Shown here in pieces: positions 45,647-57,266 of a stretch of DNA of 64,000 bases. Under the pieces are notes generated by a model. The model did no database searches. It saw only the letters and a list, made by a program, of their open reading frames with translations, and was not told the DNA's origin. The position numbers and the translations under genes were made by a program. The stretch's first letter is position 1; each line of letters opens with the position of its first letter. Origin of the DNA: Nemertoderma westbladi (Eukaryota > Xenacoelomorpha > Nemertodermatida > Nemertodermatidae). The stretch covers positions 1 through 64,000 of the forward strand of contig JAUCBJ010008659.1 of NCBI GenBank assembly GCA_032718475.1. Direction: 5' to 3'.

Positions 45647-46253
45647 CCTGTTCTGTTACCTGGGATCATGGATCCGGAAGTCAAGTGAGGACCTTCGAAT
45701 ACGTAAGGGAAAGGCATGGACAGCCTTGAATAGGCTTTCCAGGATTTGAAAGTCACCGAGAATTAATCGGAAACTTCAGGTCCGATTATTTAGAGCAGCA
45801 GTAGTTCCAATACTCCTCTACGGGAGTCCATGCTGGGCTCTAACTGCTAATGACACCAAATCTCTGGATGGCATATTCACAAGAAAGCTACGCCGGGTTC
45901 ATTGTGTCAAGTACAATGCACACATCTCCAACCAGACACTATATAACATTGGAGGTGTCTCATTGGTTCCCCCAAGCTTGACACTAGAACAAAATCGCCT
46001 CCGCTTTGCAGGACATTGCTTTCGCCGTGAGGACCAGCCAGTGCATAATCTTGTACTTTGGCAGCCTTTTGGAGTGAATAAGCATGGTGGACAGCCCATG
46101 ACTTTCTTGAGACGCATCTTAAAGGGCCTTGAAGATGCGGATGATCTAGCAAATGTCATGGGTGATAGGGAGTTGTGGCGGTGCAATTTTGTTGACAATC
46201 CGGCACAGCATTCTTAAAAATGCAGCATGCCGATCCTAGTAGTAGTAGTAGTA
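45647..46253 (+). mobile_element. RTE-like LINE family 1, 3' part nested in the P-like transposon
   Basis: The piece starts at TTCTGTTACCTGGG and ends with (TAG)5. It is flanked by GCCAGGGAG at 45638-45646 and 46254-46262, a 9-bp TSD. Its C-terminal frame is broken. P transposase coding resumes right after it. Confidence 0.92.
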
Positions 46254-46678
46254 GCCAGGGAGATGGTGGCGCTTACTTTCTTTCAGTTTTTGAGGTGATA
46301 TCCAAATTACACATTGCTAAACTCTTGTTAAGTACAGAGGAAGACACTGATACAAAGGAAGGCCATATGTGTAATAGCTGTTCGCGTCAATTATCAGAAG
46401 CAGAGTGTGATATTCTCGATAATCTTGCTGATCTGGAGATGAAGATTTTGTTTGAAACCAAAATGTCCCTGGTCTATATCGCTGGTTATCTCGAATTCAA
46501 AGATCCATCTGGTAGCTCTACTTCTAGTTATTCATACTTCTATTACAATAAATATGGAGAATTTCAGGATTCAGTATCTTTCGGTGTACTCAAATATCTA
46601 CGAGACAGCATTTCCCAATGGGTATTTTTTTGTCTTAGTTTATTTGTTGGATTGGACCTTGAAATTACAATTTGCTGA
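46254..46678 (+). pseudogene. P-like transposase, C-terminal segment
   Basis: After the LINE, the frame reads GGAYFLSVFEVISKLHIAKL, HMCNSCSRQLSEAECDIL and KMSLVYIAGYLEF. The SLVYIAGY motif and Cys pair are at the end of P/THAP9 transposases. 46679-47560 is a non-coding 3' region. Confidence 0.8.
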
Positions 46679-47630
46679 AACTCTCTAATGAAGTACTTTT
46701 CTGCAGTGCAGCGGAAATACTCATTTGAATGCTCGCAAAAACACACTAAGATATGAGCAAACATATTTCTTAACAATTTAGCAAAACTTATGACACCGCG
46801 TTCCATTAAAGAGCCTGCTCAGAAAGTTTTAAAACTTTCTCGTGAGAATTAATTTCTTTATTATATTATTCGGTTCTCTCTCTCATAATTATTTGATTTA
46901 TTTATAAAAATAATAGTTATAATATTTGCTGTTTTTTTGGAAAGTAATATATTTCATCCTCATACAGTTTCAACAGCGTCAATTTATGATAAAATCTATA
47001 ATGTAACTTCAAATCACTGATAGAAAAACACTTATAAAGAAAATTATGAGATAAAAATTTTCCTCCACCTTAATTGACTCGCTTCGCTCGGACAGTTACT
47101 GTCTCGTATTGTTTTCCTTAAAGAAACACTTTATGAGGCATTATGTAAACAATAACACTTTCTTAAAAAACTATGTTTTATAAAACTACATTCTTCTTAC
47201 ATAGATACATAAAGCAATTTATTGGTAACTCGTCTACATTACTTTCCTCTCTTCGCTCCGCCAGTAAACCAACCATCTTGTACTGTTTACCTATAAAGTG
47301 CACATCATATTGCAATAAATATTTATTTATAGATATTATTACTTTAGTACATACAAAAATCATACCGTACGTTATTTCAATAACATATCTGCAACATGAC
47401 TGCAACCTGTGTATGATGTGTATTTAATATTAATATTAATTATCCATAAAAAAATTAAAGCCAAATACACATAACTGTATTTTGTTATAATATTGCCATG
47501 AAATTGACATGAATAATATTATTATTATCTCCCAAACGTCCTGAAACGAGATAAAAACAACTGGCCTCCAGCTCAAAACTCAGCTGACACGGCTTCATGG
47601 CCTTATATTATAGGAGGCCATGGTACAAAC

Positions 47631-50399
47631 AAATCACTTGACAATCACAGACATACACTTATTGTACTTTTTACAAACGCTTGTAGCTAAAGAATGAGGC
47701 GAAAATAAAACTTCTGGTTCACCCAGCAAGGAGGAGGGAGGTGTAAAATATAGCTGTTTCAAAATTTTGTTGCAATCACATTAATATTTGTAATGTAGAA
47801 AAATTTGGGGGGGGGGGGGTGGTGGTGTGGGGCGGCGGTCCAGGTACCTGAATTACGACACAAAATGTGGTGATTTGTAATTTTAGAGAGGAACCACTAA
47901 AATGTAAAATAATTTGTAAGATTGTAGGGAAAACTTTCTGTGACTACAATTTTAAAATGTTGGTTGTCAAGGCCAATTTTAAATGAATCAAAATAACAAA
48001 TCCGCATCTTAAAATCATGATATGCTCTGTAGATTGATGTGGTTCATGCTTTGATAAGCTGAAGTCAACATTATTTCTTATTATAAGAAATCTACCATTT
48101 CCAAATTATTGTGATGTGGGTAGTGTAAGCAATTTATCACGCCTTCGTAGGCAGCACTATAAAAAATACACTCCCTCGTGATTCTAATCTAATATACTGT
48201 AAATACAGTATAATATTTTCCATATTATCCCCATCCGCATTCCTTAATTCAAGCCCCTACCATTTGCCATCCAATATACAACAGCCTTTTCCTTCACAGC
48301 TACAACCCCTTAATAAACCCACCAGTTAGCAATATTATAACCGCGCCCCTGCCCTGGCATCTCTCCCACAACCTTCACCCAATGGGAGAGCTTCTACTAT
48401 TTGGCCTTGCATACTTCAGGGAATTATTTTTATAGCCAATAAAAACTCTTACATAAAGTTGCAGTGTATACGGTTACTGGTCAGTTTGCCAGTCATCCTC
48501 AGCAATTGATACTTAGGGGTCAAGTCCATATTGACCCCAAACACCGGGTTTATAAGTGGCCACATTTCAAGAATTCAGCAGTAGAAACACTCGGCCTTGT
48601 AGATGGCAGCCCCTGGCATGCTATCTTGTCTCAGTTTCTCAGCAGTCGAGCTGGACTGTTCCTATACTCACCTTTACTTCGCCTAGTGGGGCTTAGGAGC
48701 GCGGGTAGTTCCCGCTGAGAACAGAGCTTTTGGCCAACCAGCCCTCTAGAGCTTCCGCACTCTGCCCGCAGACTCATTGGAGCGACCTTCGATCAAACCT
48801 CTGAGTCGTAGGACAAAGTAGCAGCTAACATCCTGCGTCCAATCGGTCCCACCCCCGTTTGGACACAGAAAGTAACCTGGTGTTTTCCAATAGCGTGAAG
48901 CCGAACCAAGTTATTACGACTTTATACTTTTTCAGAGTATTTTAGCACCAGAAACGACTAATACTGTATTTTTGTACCATTTTTGGTTACAATTTTTTGG
49001 ATTGTATTATTTTTCGAGGCTATACTTTGGATCCTAACGGACCCAAAGCATCCCTCACCCGGTTTCTCTTTTTCCTTCTTCCCAGAGGGTTTTCTGTGGT
49101 GTTACATACCGTACACTATTTTTATTCAAAGGAAAATATTAATAACATCTGGAAAATAGAAATCACTGTGTTTTTGTTCTATTTGAAAGGGTTGAGGAAG
49201 TCCGTAAATAACAAGTCGTTGAAGGACCGTGTTCTGTGCAAGCTATTTTCAAGTCAGTATTTTCCACCGAGAAACAAAAAGAGTAAACTAGTGACTTAGC
49301 ACTTGGAATATTTTTTGAGATGCTTTTAAAAGCCGTTTAGGAGCTTTTCGTGCTGAAGGTACGAGAAATCCTTTACAGGTAGGACCTTCTCAATAATATT
49401 GTATAAATTGTATTAACAAAATATATAATATATATATAATTTTAATATTGATATATAATATTAAAATGAAAAATCCCCAATCCATAAAATATACACTCTA
49501 TTGAAGGCTCATTATACATGTTGCACGTTGGGACGGGTTATAAACACAAATTCTTCCTTAATGTGTTCATATGTCCTTAATGTGTTCATATTTACACATC
49601 ACTAATAACTTGAAATGCTCTGAAATGGTTCAAAAAGAAGATGCGTATATATATTATATTCAATTTCACCTCATTAAGCATAAACACACCACTCATAAGA
49701 ATTGCATCTACGCCCTAGAGAATAACTAATAAGCAAATAAGGTGGGGCGAGCGACGAAGAAACGGTGAGCCTTAGATTAGGGGTACCATTATTCAACCTG
49801 TCGTTCTGTTGCTCTGTCGTCGTGTACAATATTTAAACGTTAACTCGGCCAATCCTTTATGAAATCTAACCAAACTTGGTACACAGGTTGTTTGGCAAAA
49901 GTTTATACATTTTCCAAGTAGAATTTACATGTGGCCTTTAAGAAGCTAAGATAAAAGCAGTTAATTAGTTCATTATGTTAATTGCGGTAAAAATCGGCAT
50001 TTCCAGCTTGTCATTTCTTTAAATCACTTATTTATACTATAAGGTTTAAATAATTATACAGTACTTAACAATTAGACAGCTGGATTCTTTAATAATTAAA
50101 TAATATGGAATCACCTGGATTCCATTATAGTTTTTAACTATTTCAACGTTCAAGTGATTTGCTCTAATGTGTTTTAGATTTATCTAAGCATAATTAAAAA
50201 CTCCCACTTTTTCTACACTCTGGCTTGCAAACTCCCCCGTTCCCATCTATGCTACAGCAGCTAAATGTATTAGGTTGAGTGGGAAGGTACTGTAATTGTA
50301 AGTAACAATAGTAACATTGACAGTATTCCTCGAATCCCACCCTGCCTGCCTTCCGATTCCTATTAGTCTGTAAGCAAAAAATTAATAAATTATAAATTA
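47631..50399. other. intron DNA without supported genes
   Basis: A run of G at about 47806-47819 is followed by GT/GGC-rich bases. 48460-48900 is less AT-rich than its surroundings and gives an 84-residue frame without a recognised motif. The rest is AT-rich. Confidence 0.5.
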
Positions 50400-50625
50400 T
50401 TTTCGGCCAAAGCCGGAGGCTACCCGGACCCAAAGGCTCCTCTTTCGATAGCTGCTACCCGAGGGTAGGGGTGGGCGCTACTCCTATCCCAATATTTGCT
50501 CCCAGTTATTTAACTGGTACTCATTTTATCGACCCCAGTGGATGAAAGGCTTAGTGGACCCTGGCCGGGCCGAACCTACAACCAATAGATGGCAGGACCG
50601 GCGCTCAACCAACTGAGTTATAAAT
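50400..50625 (-). mobile_element. tRNA-derived SINE
   Basis: On the minus strand, AACTCAGTTGGTTGAGC (box A, 50620-50604) and GTAGGTTCGGCCC (box B, near 50580) have tRNA spacing. A body follows with GGGGTCGATAAAATGAGTAC and CCAGTTAAATAACTGG, ending near GGCCGAAA. A similar GTCGATAAAATRAGTACC body is known in some mollusc SINEs, but that link is only from memory. Confidence 0.7.
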
Positions 50626-51304
50626 ATTTTATTGCTATTTCATGTAAATGATGGATATAATAACATTAAATACCGGTACCATTCACGGCATGGCAGTTTT
50701 AGGCTTATAACTGAAATAGTTTATACAACGAAATAGTTGTTTGCTGTTACCCCTTATTCGATTATTTCTAGCCCAACAATTTTTTTCGCGCACGAACCCT
50801 ATTAACTTCATTTTTTCGCTAAAGGCTTTATGAAGGTAAATTAATTTAATAATATTATATTACCCATTTTTCTACATCGGCATAAGATACGTATTTACAG
50901 GTATTTGACAAATAAAATAGGCGAAGGCAAAGTCCCCCCCCCCCCCCCCCATCCGCTTGTAATCTTTATTATAAAATCCAAATCATGCGAATTTAAAGGA
51001 TAGGGTTTTATGTATTCTACAAATTTATTGAAATTTCGTAAAATAATATCTGTTTCACTGAGCCTCGTGCTGCGCGAAGGCACCACAAACGTGTTATTAC
51101 ACCCCTATACCTGGACTGGACAGACCATGGTTGTTAATCAATAATAAATTATATCAAGTATTCTTATTCCAGGTTGCCTTGAATATTTTTACTCAAAATA
51201 TATTGTATAGTATCACAATTTAAGTGTATAATTTATATATATATATTATGATGTCTAGTAATAAGATTTCCTTAGCCGATGAACATTATAATTAATATAT
51301 TATT
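50626..51304. other. intron DNA; C-run at about 50933-50950
   Basis: A run of C near 50933-50950 interrupts AT-rich sequence. No gene or further repeat was recognised. Confidence 0.5.
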
Positions 51305-52469
51305 AATGATGTGTTGGTCATCGCCAACCAACCGAGGTATGAAAACCAGTCGAGATTCCTTCACCAACTAATATATAATAACTTATATTTTTTTCTATGC
51401 ATATCTATGTATTTCTATACATTTTGATCAAAGTTCTAATAAACTAAAATAAACAGAATTATTATATATGTAAGTTTCACCGGTACAAATTATTCTAAAT
51501 ATTCTTACTGCACAATAATGAAATTTAATTGTCCGCCCAAAATTTTATAAACTGTTTCACATCTACAATAGATATCGCAATAAGACCCTGATCCTGCACT
51601 ACCGGTTGTTTACAAGGACGTTGTTGAATTAACGTTTCAGGTGAAGTAACCACCTTATTGCGTTTTTGACCATTCCTTTTGCCCATTCAAGTGAGATCAA
51701 CATTGTTATTATCCGTACAACAGTAGGCCTACCATTAAACCCCCAACGAGCAGACTAGTTAGAGGCCTACTTCTGAAAGTAACAGAGTAGCCGCACAAAC
51801 CATATTACAAATTCTAGTGGCAATTGTACAATAAATAAAAATAAAAATAAACACCCCAAACCCGGATTCTATCGGCTAAATGAAACCCGCAACTTATAAA
51901 TGATATAAATAAATTATTACTGGTAGGCCTATGCAGCTATGCTATAAACACAGAAACAGTAAATCCGTCTAAATGGATCTAAGAACTGCTGCTGAATCAG
52001 TTTATAAAAAATTTTGGCGGGACAGTTACATTTCATTATTGCGCAGTAAGAATATTTTGGATTAAATTTGGGGTTAAGTTAATAACAATAATGGGTTATA
52101 TGCAGTGGGGTTACAGTTTATATATTTATTGTATATGGTATCTTGTATATGTGAAACAGTTTATATAAAAACAATTTGCGAGACATTTAAATTTCATTAT
52201 TGGGCAGTAAGAATATTTTAGATTAAATTTGGTCATCTCAGTTTAGCTCAGCTTTAGACAAATAAATTCCTAGTTTTAGTTAATATTTCTATTTGTACCG
52301 GTGAAACTTAGACATATATATTCTGTTTATTTTAGTACTATAACTTTGAAAAAAAATGTATATAAATGCATAGATATTCATAGAAATATAAGTTATTATA
52401 TATTAGTTGGTGAAGGAATCTCGACTGGTTTTCATACCTCGGTTGGCGGGCGATGACCAACACATCATT
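51305..52469. mobile_element. foldback/TIR element of about 1.17 kb
   Basis: The left arm starts ATGATGTGTTGGTCATCGCC and the right arm ends in its complement. Arm similarity continues inward over about 250 bp with interruptions, through GTTTCACCGGTACAAAT and ATTCTTACTGC. A further half-copy of the inner part (52140-52230) is duplicated. No transposase is present. Confidence 0.82.
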
Positions 52470-52502
52470 CAATAATACTGTATATATATCTATATATATA
52501 TT

Positions 52503-52640
52503 ATATAGAAACAATGTGATCCAGTCTCCTATCAAAAATGAAACCTAACAACATATAAACACTTTAATAACTGCACGAATAACTATCCTATATATTAGAA
52601 AATAGGATAAATAGGAGACTGGATCACATTGTTTCTATAT
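52503..52640. mobile_element. 138-bp MITE beside the S1-S3 exon
   Basis: Near-perfect 30-bp inverted ends: left ATATAGAAACAATGTGATCC onward, right complement ending at 52640. It lies in TA repeats, so a TA duplication cannot be read. It ends 80 bp from the splice donor of the eag exon. Confidence 0.85.
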
Positions 52641-52719
52641 ATATATTTCGCCAGTCAGGTTGTACTGTACCCATATTGTTTCTTATATATATATTATATA
52701 TATAAAAGTTAATACTAAC

Positions 52720-53142
52720 ATTTTGTGGTGAACCGGTCTCATTTGAACGAATGAACTCAAAGAGGTCGTATGGTATACACGACAACATGTCAATAACAAA
52801 CCACGATTTCAAATAATTCCATCTAATGAGTTTTGGATCGGAAACAACCTCCTCCATGGAGCCGACATATGTGGTGTGAAAGTTGAGAATCACATCAATG
52901 AGGAATATGAAGTCAATAATGCTATCTGTGACCAGTAATGCCATTTCTGCGGTGGTTCGATGGGCGTTGTCATTTAGCAAAATGACAAATGTTAGTTTAT
53001 ATGGAACAATAATGGCCGTATAGAAAGTAAATAGTAATATGATCCAATCCCATGTTGTTTTAAATAACTTATAATGCAGGATTATAAACATAGGAGTTTT
53101 AGGTGACTCGTGTTTGTATTCCGGTAGAGGCTCACTTCCAAC
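52720..53142 (-). CDS. eag-like: EAG-family K+ channel exon: S1, S2, S3
   Basis: The acceptor TATTTTAG ends at 53143 and the donor GTTAGT begins at 52719. The exon is 423 bp, phase 0 at both ends. It reads [17 protein letters not shown], then S1 ([19 protein letters not shown]), an S1-S2 loop slightly longer than in other EAG channels, S2 ([19 protein letters not shown]), [19 protein letters not shown], and S3 ([19 protein letters not shown]). Acidic residues in S2 and S3 that pair with S4 charges are present. The match is to KCNH1/5 type rather than ERG or ELK. It joins in phase to the S4 exon at 20687. Confidence 0.95.
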
Positions 53143-53755
53143 CTAAAATAAATTACAAATTAAATACAATCAGGTAAATGTAATAGTATAGTATAACCTA
53201 CAGTAGTTGCAATTGGTTGCAGTTTCTAGAACCGTCGATGGTAAATACACAATACAATACCATATAGCCATGTTCTAGGCGAGTATTCCATAATGAATTT
53301 AAAACTGAAACATTTTCGTGGTTACCTCCACAAATTATTGGCAGATATTTCTATTAGCAGCTTTCATGGTCGTATCTACTGTAGAAGAGAGTGGATGGGA
53401 ATCTCAAGCATTTAGTACGAAAAATGATCATAATATCCATATCATATTACATTTGAAACATGTGTGTGACTAATGCACTTCCTTACTATAATCCTATAAA
53501 CAAGTCCGAATATTGAATTACACCTCTAAGAAACTACAGCCAGGACACTGAATAACCTTATATAATTTAATACAAGGGCTACTGTATGTATAATGTATCT
53601 AATGTAGTTCATTATGTCATGTGGGGTGTAATCTACCAGGCCGCAGTAAATCTTTTCAACTCATATATTTTTCCTTTAATCTTGTGATGAACAAAGTATA
53701 TTTTTGACAGACCAATATCAAGCAATTAAAATTAATTGGAAACAGAGAAACAATA

Positions 53756-53880
53756 TGTTTGTTTATATGGAACAATAATGGCCGTGAAGAAAGTACTGTA
53801 AATAGTAATATGATCCAATCACATGTTGTTTTAAATAACTTATAATGCAGGATTATAAACATATGAGTTTTAGGTGACTC
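53756..53880 (-). pseudogene. partial duplicate of the eag S1-S3 exon
   Basis: About 120 bases match 52993-53110 ([12 protein letters not shown], then DWIILLFT), with a Trp-to-Cys change and a 3-4 base insertion that breaks the frame. Neither splice junction of the original exon is included. It lies about 650 bp upstream of the true exon on the same strand. Confidence 0.88.
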
Positions 53881-53903
53881 TTATCTGTAATTTAATTACA
53901 GAT

Positions 53904-54566
53904 AAGTCCTCAGCAAGTCTCTGATCGGATGAGCATAAGCTCAAAGGATGGTATGCTTGAGCATGTGGACGACTTCTGTTACCTGGGATCATGCATCCGG
54001 AAGTCAGGTGAGGAGCTTCGAATACGTAAGGGAAAGGCTTTCCAGGATTTGGAAGTCCCCGAGAATTAATCGGAAACTTAAAGTCCGATTATTTAGAGCA
54101 GCAGTAGTTCCAGTACTCCTCTACGGGAGTCCATGCTGGGCTCTAACTGCTGAGGACACCAAATCTCTGGATGGCACATTCACAAGAATGCTACGCCGGG
54201 TTCATTGTGTCAAGTACAATGCACACATCTCCAACCAGACACTATATAACATTGGAGGTGTCTCATTGGTTCCCCCAAGCTTGACACTAGAACAAAATCG
54301 CCTCCGCTTTGCAGGACATTGCTTTCGCCGTGAGGACCAGCCAGTGCATAATCTTGTACTTTGGCAGCCTCATGGAGTGAATAAGCATGGTGGACAGCCC
54401 ATGACTTTCTTGAGACGCATCTTAAAGGACACTGGCCTTAAAGATGCGGATGATCTAGCAAATGTCATGGGTGATAGGGAGTTGTGGCGGTGCAATTTTG
54501 TTGACAAGCCGGCACAGCATTCTTAAAAATGCAGCTACAATGCAGCATGCCGATCCTAGTAGTAGT
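53904..54566 (+). mobile_element. RTE-like LINE family 1, 5'-truncated copy with (TAG)3 tail
   Basis: It starts AAGTCCTCAGCAAGTCTC and runs to the TAG tail. AATTACAGA flanks it (53894-53902 and after 54566), a TSD. A frame from 54000 to 54526 encodes the C-terminal domain (SLTLEQNRLRFAGHCFRRED) and is open. Confidence 0.92.
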
Positions 54567-54704
54567 AATTACAGAAAGGATTTTTTTATTTCATTTTTTA
54601 ATATTATTTAATTAGATTTTATTTAATTATTTTTGCTTTATATAATTTGGTTATAACACAGCTAGAGAGTAAAGTAAAATGTCATCATTTGTTAAGCATT
54701 CCAA

Positions 54705-56750
54705 GTCCAATGCTCTACCAACTTTGCCACATCGCTGTTAGAGATTCCAAGTCCAACGCTATACCAACTTTGCCACTGCGCCATTAGAGATTCCAAGTCA
54801 AACGCTCTACCAACTTTGCCACATCGCTGTTAGAGATTCCAAGTTCAAACACTCTACAAACTTTGCCACAGCGCCATTAGAGATTCCAAGTCCAGCGCTC
54901 TAGCAACTTTGCCACATCGCTGCTAGAGATTCCAAGTCCAACGCTCTACCAACTTTGCCACAGCGCCATTAGAGAGTCCAAGTCCAGCGCTCTACCAACT
55001 TTGCCACATTGCTGTTAGAGATTCCAAGTCCAACCCCCCATAAACTTTGCCACTGCGCCGCTAGAGATTCCAAGTCCAACGCTCTACCAACTTTGCCACA
55101 TCGCTGTTAGAGATTCCAAGTTCCAACACTCTACAAACTTTGCCACAGCGCCATTAGAGATTCCAAGTCCAGCGCTGTACCAACTTTGCCACATCGCTGT
55201 TAGAGATTCCAAGTCCAACGCTCTACCAACTTTGCCACAGCGCCATTAGAGATTCCAAGTCCAGCGCTCTACCAACTTTGCCACATCGCTGTTAGAGATT
55301 CCAAGTCCAACACTCTACAAACTTTGCCACAGCGCCATTAGAGATTCCAAGTCCAGCGCTCTACCAACTTTGCCACATCGCTGTTAGAGATTCCAAGTCC
55401 AACACACTACAAACTTTGCCACTGCGCCGCTAGAGATTCCAAGTCCAGCGCTCTACAAACTTTGCCACTGCGCCGCTAGACATTCCAAGTCCAATTCTCT
55501 ACCAACTTTGCCACTGCACCTCCAGAGATTCCAAGTCCAGCGCTCTACCAACTTTGCCACATCGCTGTTAGAGATTCCAAGTCCAACGCTCTACCAACTT
55601 TACCACAGCGCCGTTAGAGATTCCAAGTCCAGCGCTCTACAAACTTTGCCACTGCGCCGCTAGAGATTCCAAGTCCAACTCTCTACCAACTTTGCCACTG
55701 CACCTCCAGAGATTCCAAGTCCAGCGCTCTACTAACATTGCCACATCGCTGTTAGAGATTCCAAGTCCAATGCTCTACAAACTTTGCCACTGCGCCGCTA
55801 GAGATTCCAAGTCCAGCGCTCTACAAACTTTGCCACTGTGCCGCTAGAGATTCCAAATCCAACTCTCTACCAACTTTGCCACTGCACCTCCAGAGATTCC
55901 AAGTCCAGCGCTCTACCAACTTTGCCACATCGCTGTTAGAGATTCCAAGTCCAACGCTCTACCAACTTTGCCACAGCGCCGTTAGAGATTCCAAGTCCAA
56001 CGCTCTACCAACTTTGCCACTGCACCTCCAGAGATTCCAAGTCCAGCGCTCTACTAACATTGCCACATCGCTGTTAGAGATTCCAAGTCCAATGCTCTAC
56101 AAACTTTGCCACTGCGCCGCTAGAGATTCCAAGTCCAGCGCTCTACAAACTTTGCCACTGCGCCGCTAGAGATTCCAAGTCCAACTCTCTACCAACTTTG
56201 CCACTGCACCTCCAGAGATTCCAAGTCCAGCGCTCTACCAACTTTGCCACATCGCTGTTAGAGATTCCAAGTCCAACGCTCTACCAACTTTGCCACAGCG
56301 CCGTTAGAGATTCCAAGTCCAACGCTCTACCAACTTTGCCACTGCGCCATTAGAGATTACAAGTCCAACACTCTACCAACTTTGCCCACAGCGCCGTTAG
56401 AGATTCCAAGTCCAACGCTCTACCAACTTTGCCCACAGCGCCGTTAGAGATTCCAAGTCCAACGCTCTACCAACTTTGCCACAGCACCATTAGAGATTCC
56501 AAGGCCAACGCCTCTACCAACTTTGCCACAGCGCCATTAGAGATTCCAAGTCCAACACTCTACCAACTTTGCCACAGCGCCATTAGAGATTCCAAGTCCA
56601 ACGCTCTACCAACTTTGCCACAGCGCCGCTAGAGATTCCAAGTCCAATGCTCTACCAACTTTCCCACAGCGCCGCTAGAGATTCCAAGTCCAACGCTGTA
56701 CCAACTTTGCCACAGCGCCGCTAGAGATTCCAAGTCCAACGCTCTACTAA
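54705..56750 (-). repeat. tandem array of about 44 half-tRNA units, 46-47 bp each
   Basis: On the minus strand each unit reads GGCGCAGTGGCAAAGTTGG then TAGAGCGTTGGACTTGGAATC. TGGCAAAGTTGG is a good Pol III box A with a D-arm, and the rest resembles an anticodon arm. No box B is present in the units. Units alternate between GCGC and GATG variants before TGG. Apparent proteins over the array are by-products. Confidence 0.92.
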
Positions 56751-56892
56751 ATAAAATATCATTAAAAATACCGGTAGTTAAAAATTTCGACTTGGCTTTC
56801 TTCAGACATATTACTAACATTTTAATTCTGAAAGTCTTGAAACATCTATTTAATATTAATTAACTATCCACAAACGGCATGCCAATCATTTA

Positions 56893-57085
56893 GCGGCGCA
56901 GTGGAATCTCTAATGGCGCTGTGGCAAAGTTGGTAGAGTGTTGGACTTGGAATCTCTAACGGCGCAGTGGCAAAGTTGGTAGAGCGTTGGACTTGGAATC
57001 TCTAACGGCGCTGTGGTAAAGTTGGTAGAGCATTGGACTTGGAATTTTTAGGTACCGAGTTAAATCCCACTTTCCAGATAATTTT
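56893..57085 (+). repeat. three half-tRNA units in opposite orientation plus a complete tRNA-like SINE head
   Basis: The same unit occurs about three times on the plus strand. The last continues into GAGTTAAATCCCACTTTCC, a box B-like sequence, so it forms a whole tRNA-like SINE head (about 57005-57080). Inverted relative to the main array with a 130-bp AT-rich spacer. Confidence 0.8.
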
Positions 57086-57266
57086 TGGTAGTAAGCCATT
57101 CAAGGAGGAGATAGTTGATGCGTTAGTAGACGCGGACCTTTGCGCGATTATGTGCCTATTTTAATTAAAATACATACACTGGTTTGATTTTACAGAATAT
57201 ACATATCAAGCATAGTTTATTAGTACAAACCCCCGACAACTAGCACACAGTCAGTTTTATAGTAAT
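57086..57266. other. short AT-rich spacer
   Basis: No gene seen; its right end contains the left TSD of the next LINE. Confidence 0.5.

Larger units (their letters stand above)
42495..47622 (+). mobile_element. P-superfamily (THAP-type) DNA transposon with TIRs and 8-bp TSD
   Basis: Inverted termini of about 65 bp: left ATGGCCTCCTATAATATAAG onward, right the complement at 47622-47560. GTACAAAC flanks both sides (42487-42494 and 47623-47630). An 8-bp duplication, termini close to CATG, a THAP DNA-binding domain and a P-type transposase all agree. The 5.1-kb element contains a nested foldback (42735-43562) and a nested LINE (45647-46253). The transposase frame is broken in several places. Confidence 0.9.

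Noticed and set aside
48464-48718. 84-residue frame in a less AT-rich block
   Set aside because: No recognised domain and no splice or promoter evidence; left as unannotated DNA.
54705-56750. Possible CRISPR array or tandem tRNA genes
   Set aside because: Units are contiguous with no unique spacers, and they lack the T-arm, box B and acceptor stem of a tRNA gene.
57005-57080. Functional tRNA gene
   Set aside because: Box A and a weak box B are present but arms do not pair as a cloverleaf and the T-arm is degraded; SINE head is a better reading.
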